DNA from: Hyphomicrobiales bacterium
GTDB lineage: Bacteria > Pseudomonadota > Alphaproteobacteria > Parvibaculales > Parvibaculaceae
Length of the DNA stretch: 33,020 nucleotides
Assembly (NCBI GenBank): GCA_016124805.1
Contig: WGND01000002.1
Span: forward strand, 80,594 to 113,613
Direction of reading: 5' to 3'
Shown in pieces: positions 32,391 to 33,020 of this stretch. Each line of letters starts with the position of its first letter. Within the stretch, counting starts at the first letter, position 1. A model generated the notes under the pieces. The model did not search any database, had not been told where the DNA came from, and saw only the letters and a program-made list of their open reading frames with translations. The position numbers and the translations under genes were made by a program.

Positions 32391-33020
32391 ATGTCCCAGC
32401 CCTCTTCCTTTCTACGCGTGATCGAGAGCCCGCAAAATCCCCATGCGCGGATTTGGCTGGCGCTGGATGACGGGCGCGGGCTGAAGAAGCACAAGCGTTT
32501 CCTCCTGTCGGGTCGCAAAAGCGTGCCCGAAGCGCTGCGTGAGCGGCCGGGCATGTTTGAATCCCTGCTGGTGACGCGGCCTGAGGATATTGAGGGCTGG
32601 GCGCTGCCCGAGGGGCTTGATGTGTTCCGGCTGTCGACGCCGCTTTTCCAATCGCTTGACCACGCGGGCACAGGCTTTCCGCTGCTGGTGGGGCGGGTGC
32701 CGGAACTGGTGCGGGCCGATCTTGCCACGCCACCGCAGGGGCTGGAACTTATCTGCGCGCTCGGGGACCCGGCCAATCTCGGCGCGCTGATGCGCAGTGC
32801 GGCGGCCTTTGGCGTCTCACGCGTGATCCTGATGGAAGATGCCGCGCACCCCTTCCACCCCAAGGCGATGCGGGCCGGTGCCAATGCGCAATTTGCCCTG
32901 CGGCTGGAGCGCGGCCCCGGCTGGGACATGCTCGGCGCGGCGGCGGGCCCCATTTTCGCGCTGGATGGCGCGGGTGAAAATCTCGATGGCTTTGCCTTTC
33001 CGGCTTCGATGCGGTTGATC
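32391..33020 (+). CDS. TrmH-family (SPOUT) RNA methyltransferase, 3' end cut by window
   Basis: The first 210 codons of a SpoU/TrmH-type 2'-O-ribose methyltransferase acting on tRNA or rRNA with S-adenosylmethionine. The N-terminal part (about 1-105) is a substrate-binding domain with LLSGRKSVPEAL, as in RlmB/TsnR relatives. SPOUT motif 1, NLGALMRSAAAFGV (129-142, Asn129 and Arg135), opens the catalytic knot domain, and motifs 2 and 3 lie beyond the window. The frame is open to the last base. Before the insertion it would have followed tRNA-Thr by about 70 bases. Confidence 0.88.
   Translation, partial: MSQPSSFLRVIESPQNPHARIWLALDDGRGLKKHKRFLLSGRKSVPEALRERPGMFESLLVTRPEDIEGWALPEGLDVFRLSTPLFQSLDHAGTGFPLLVGRVPELVRADLATPPQGLELICALGDPANLGALMRSAAAFGVSRVILMEDAAHPFHPKAMRAGANAQFALRLERGPGWDMLGAAAGPIFALDGAGENLDGFAFPASMRLI

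Noticed and set aside
32237-32953. A 238-codon minus-strand frame opposite the RNA methyltransferase
   Set aside because: Antisense of a gene with an intact SPOUT motif; it also crosses the right repeat of the insertion.

Overview
The window is a compact, moderately GC-rich chromosomal segment from an alphaproteobacterium. Evidence for that lineage includes a histidine tRNA gene with no encoded G-1 and with a G1-U72 pair and A73, which is an alphaproteobacterial peculiarity. It also includes families found mainly in that class (UPF0262, DUF2948) and a conserved gene order: murA, DUF2948, hisD, UPF0262, low-molecular-weight phosphatase, infA, maf, RNase G, yacG. Genus cannot be fixed from the sequence alone; a Rhizobiales/Parvibaculales-type organism is plausible.

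Layout. (1) 1-2240: the 3' part of a membrane-bound family 2 glycosyltransferase (NdvB/cellulose-synthase-like), then two tiny envelope genes (an acidic lipoprotein and a DUF1328 membrane protein) closed by a strong bidirectional terminator. (2) 2243-16570: metabolic and transport genes. These are an acyl-CoA synthetase with a glutathione S-transferase, tRNA-His, a sodium symporter, an epoxide-hydrolase-like enzyme facing an acetoacetyl-CoA synthetase, an ABC exporter preceded by a candidate 19-residue leader ORF, a large AsmA-like protein, a cupin, small membrane and secreted proteins, a short-chain dehydrogenase and a small unknown. (3) 16579-17817: an exported tetratricopeptide-type repeat protein. 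(4) 17994-22862: a surface-glycan cluster read on the minus strand, just 3' of tRNA-Phe. It holds a GT-B glycosyltransferase, a GDP-mannose 3,5-epimerase-like enzyme, a sulfotransferase and two more sugar transferases, and so predicts a sulfated glycan carrying GDP-L-galactose- or GDP-L-gulose-derived sugar. (5) 23031-31321: the conserved housekeeping block on the minus strand, covering RNA turnover, translation initiation, histidine synthesis and peptidoglycan synthesis. (6) 31545-33020: tRNA-Thr, a tiny AT-rich insertion, and the start of a TrmH-family RNA methyltransferase that runs off the window.

The most notable discovery is at 31599-32349. The last 21 bases of tRNA-Thr plus 7 following bases are repeated perfectly (28 of 28) 723 bp downstream. 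The DNA between is markedly AT-rich and carries a single ORF for an unknown 161-residue membrane-anchored protein and no integrase. This is the footprint of a site-specific tRNA integration by a very small, non-autonomous element. Other points worth a second look are the sulfated-glycan cluster, the leader ORF ahead of the ABC exporter, the 3 x 14 bp tandem repeat just upstream of murA, the RNase G-like protein that lacks the usual zinc-link cysteines, and structured leaders ahead of the RNase G and TrmH genes.
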